NCBI RefSeq assembly: GCF_009720735.1
Contig: NZ_WNKU01000012.1
Span: 1-64,000, forward strand
Reading direction: 5' to 3'
Length of the DNA stretch: 64,000 nucleotides
Source of the DNA: Heliobacterium mobile
Lineage (GTDB): Bacteria > Bacillota > Desulfitobacteriia > Heliobacteriales > Heliobacteriaceae
Shown: piece after piece, positions 62,357 to 64,000 of the stretch
How positions within the stretch are numbered: the first letter of the stretch is position 1
How the letters are laid out: each line of letters opens with the position of its first letter
Notes under the pieces: model-generated
Seen by the model: only the letters and a program-made list of their open reading frames with translations
Database searches by the model: none
Told to the model about the DNA's origin: nothing
Translations under genes and position numbers: made by a program

Positions 62357-63301
62357 ATGCCCGCAAGACGAAGTCTATGGAAACCGTGGAAACTATATTT
62401 CATCGGAACCATCATCACCGCCATGCTGCTGGTCTTGGGAATTCCCTTGCTCATCCTCAAAAACCCACAAATCCTTTTTTGGAATGTCCCAGTAGAAGGG
62501 CCCAAGATAAAACTCCAACTAAAAGACGGAAAGGTCTACGACATTCCCATGGAAGAGTATCTTGCCGGTGTGCTTTCCGGAGAAATGTCCCCGCTAGACC
62601 CCCCTGAAGCATTAAAAGCGATGGCCGTAGCCGCTCGCAGCTATGCCTGGTATCACGCTTTAAAGGGAGAACCGATTTGCACCACTGTGCACTGCCAAGT
62701 TTGGCTCTCGTCGGAAGAGCGGGAACAACGGTGGGGGCAGAAAACACAGCTCTACACTTGGCGGATCGAACAGGCCGTTAAAGCGACTCAGGGGCAATTT
62801 CTCCTCTATCACAATCAGGTCATCGACGCGACCTACCACGCTGCCTGTGGCGGCCATACAGAATCGGCTGCAGACGTATGGGGAACAGACATCCTCTACT
62901 TGCAGAGCGTATCGTGCCCGGAAAAACCGGTTGTCAAGGAAGCCCGATTCACCCCGGAAGAACTCGATGCCAAGTTCGGGACTGCCTTAGCAACGATGAG
63001 CCCGAAAGACCGGGCAAAAGCGTTGCAAGTAGCTGACAAAACGGCCGGCGGTAGAGCGAAGACCATCCGGATCGGCCGAACCGACTTAGAAGGGACCAAA
63101 TTTCGCTCTCTTTTAGGACTCTCCTCGACAGATCTGCAGATGGAATGGGACAAGGATCAACTGCGTATTCAAACCCGTGGGTACGGCCACGCTGTCGGTC
63201 TTTGTCAAACCGGCGATATCACTATGGCCGAAGAAGGGAAGAACTACGAAGAAATACTTGCTCATTATTATCCAGAAACAGAGTTAAAAAAGATGTATTA
63301 G
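62357..63301 (+). CDS. spoIID: stage II sporulation protein D (lytic transglycosylase)
   Basis: This 314-residue membrane-anchored protein (helix at about 12-35) degrades septal peptidoglycan during engulfment. The SpoIID domain has MEEYLAGVLSGEMS with the catalytic Glu, KAMAVAARSYAWYH, ACGGHTESAADVWG with zinc-related residues, and TRGYGHAVGLCQTGDITMAEEG. ATG 62357 follows GGGAGGG. spoIIQ, which follows spoIID in Bacillus, is absent here. Confidence 0.95.
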   Translation: MPARRSLWKPWKLYFIGTIITAMLLVLGIPLLILKNPQILFWNVPVEGPKIKLQLKDGKVYDIPMEEYLAGVLSGEMSPLDPPEALKAMAVAARSYAWYHALKGEPICTTVHCQVWLSSEEREQRWGQKTQLYTWRIEQAVKATQGQFLLYHNQVIDATYHAACGGHTESAADVWGTDILYLQSVSCPEKPVVKEARFTPEELDAKFGTALATMSPKDRAKALQVADKTAGGRAKTIRIGRTDLEGTKFRSLLGLSSTDLQMEWDKDQLRIQTRGYGHAVGLCQTGDITMAEEGKNYEEILAHYYPETELKKMY

Positions 63302-63428
63302 CCCTCGAATACGGCAGCAATTCCCGAATATGACCGGATTTTACCGCCTTGCTCCGGCAACCCTCGCCGTTCTTTTTTCCTCCCTCCCTCATATAATCTA
63401 ACTGACTTCAGGTGAGGGAGGGCCGGGC

Positions 63429-63680
63429 ATGCAGGAATACATCCGCAAACGAGTGATGGAGGTATCTCAGTACATATTAGATACCGCCTCTACAGTACGC
63501 CAAACGGCAACCGTCTTTGGAGTCAGCAAGAGCACCATCCACAAGGATGTAACCGAACGCCTCCCGTCCATCAATCCGGAACTGGCCGAGGAAATCAAAA
63601 ACGTCCTCGAACAAAACAAGGCAGAACGGCATATTCGGGGTGGGGAAGCAACGCGCAAAAAGTACCAAGAGGCGTTGTAA
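63429..63680 (+). CDS. spoIIID: stage III sporulation transcriptional regulator SpoIIID
   Basis: This 83-residue DNA-binding regulator of the mother cell has the helix-turn-helix STVRQTATVFGVSKSTIHKDVTERL and a basic C-terminus. It switches sigma-E genes. GAGGGAGG precedes ATG 63429. It precedes mbl, as in Bacillus. Confidence 0.95.
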   Translation: MQEYIRKRVMEVSQYILDTASTVRQTATVFGVSKSTIHKDVTERLPSINPELAEEIKNVLEQNKAERHIRGGEATRKKYQEAL

Positions 63681-63773
63681 ACAGTCAACCCAAAGACCGA
63701 ATGTGCTTGTTGCAAAAATTTCATTCCCAGTTCCCCTTGGCTGCATGTATTCGACAGGGTATACTGTATTTGA

Positions 63774-64000
<227 letters not shown>

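Overview
The window reads as a chromosomal segment of an endospore-forming Firmicute of the Clostridia/Peptococcales kind. A Heliobacteriaceae-like bacterium is my best guess, but no photosynthesis gene is present and the species cannot be fixed from the sequence. The evidence is a set of sporulation genes (three spoVA genes, spo0F, spoIID, spoIIID), a long run of genes in the order known from the Bacillus subtilis spo0F-fba-glpX-rpmE-prfA-prmC-ywlC...upp-mnaA-atp-ywmB-murA-spoIID-spoIIID-mbl region, strong Shine-Dalgarno sites, frequent GTG/TTG starts and a zinc-type L31. There is no phage, insertion-sequence transposase or CRISPR array.

Region by region. 1-182 is the 3' end of a 23S rRNA gene with no 5S gene behind it. 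598-4528 is a SpoVA2mob-like operon (DUF1657, DUF1657, DUF421+DUF1657 fusion, SpoVAC, SpoVAD, SpoVAE, YhcN/YlaJ-like lipoprotein). 4642-8063 holds a zinc-ribbon protein, a large chemoreceptor and a Prx6-type peroxiredoxin. 8129-11228 is a cytoplasmic-type [NiFe] hydrogenase with its maturation protease; its small subunit lacks the usual CxxC of the proximal cluster. 11379-21298 is a mixed block: DHH phosphoesterase, galE, YeiH exporter and LysR regulator overlapping tail to tail, sensor kinase and response regulator, a soluble inverted chemoreceptor-like protein, speD and a Crp/Fnr regulator. 21421-25750 holds DUF1934, argS, rpoE and pyrG. 26060-30483 holds FemX-like, alr, sppA and Yip1 genes. 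30656-39709 holds spo0F, an unknown Cys-rich protein, fba, fsa, glpX, DUF2062, an M23 peptidase, rpmE, DUF1385, prfA and prmC. 39907-50049 holds an ArsB/NhaD-type transporter, tsaC, mntP, an arginine-phosphatase-like gene, rpiB, ywlG, glyA, upp, comEB, a MazG-like gene and wecB. 50548-57820 is the complete F1Fo ATP synthase operon (atpZ-I-B-E-F-H-A-G-D-C). 58183-64000 holds a B12-binding radical SAM protein, ywmB, murA, spoIID, spoIIID and the start of an mreB/mbl gene.

The genes mostly serve core functions: translation (argS, prfA, prmC, rpmE, tsaC), carbon metabolism (fba, fsa, glpX, rpiB, glyA), nucleotide supply (pyrG, upp, comEB), cell wall and sporulation (murA, alr, FemX, M23, spoIID, spoIIID, spoVA) and energy (atp operon, hydrogenase).

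The most unusual items are: (1) two roughly 170-base copies of a structured intergenic element, after pyrG and after wecB, with a conserved 145-base core and different but self-complementary outer arms; (2) the altered cluster-binding motif of the hydrogenase small subunit; (3) a chemoreceptor-like protein without membrane segments and with its domains in reversed order; (4) a B12 radical SAM gene inserted between atpC and ywmB; (5) several hairpins at leaders (glpX, rpmE, ywmB, hydrogenase) that look regulatory.
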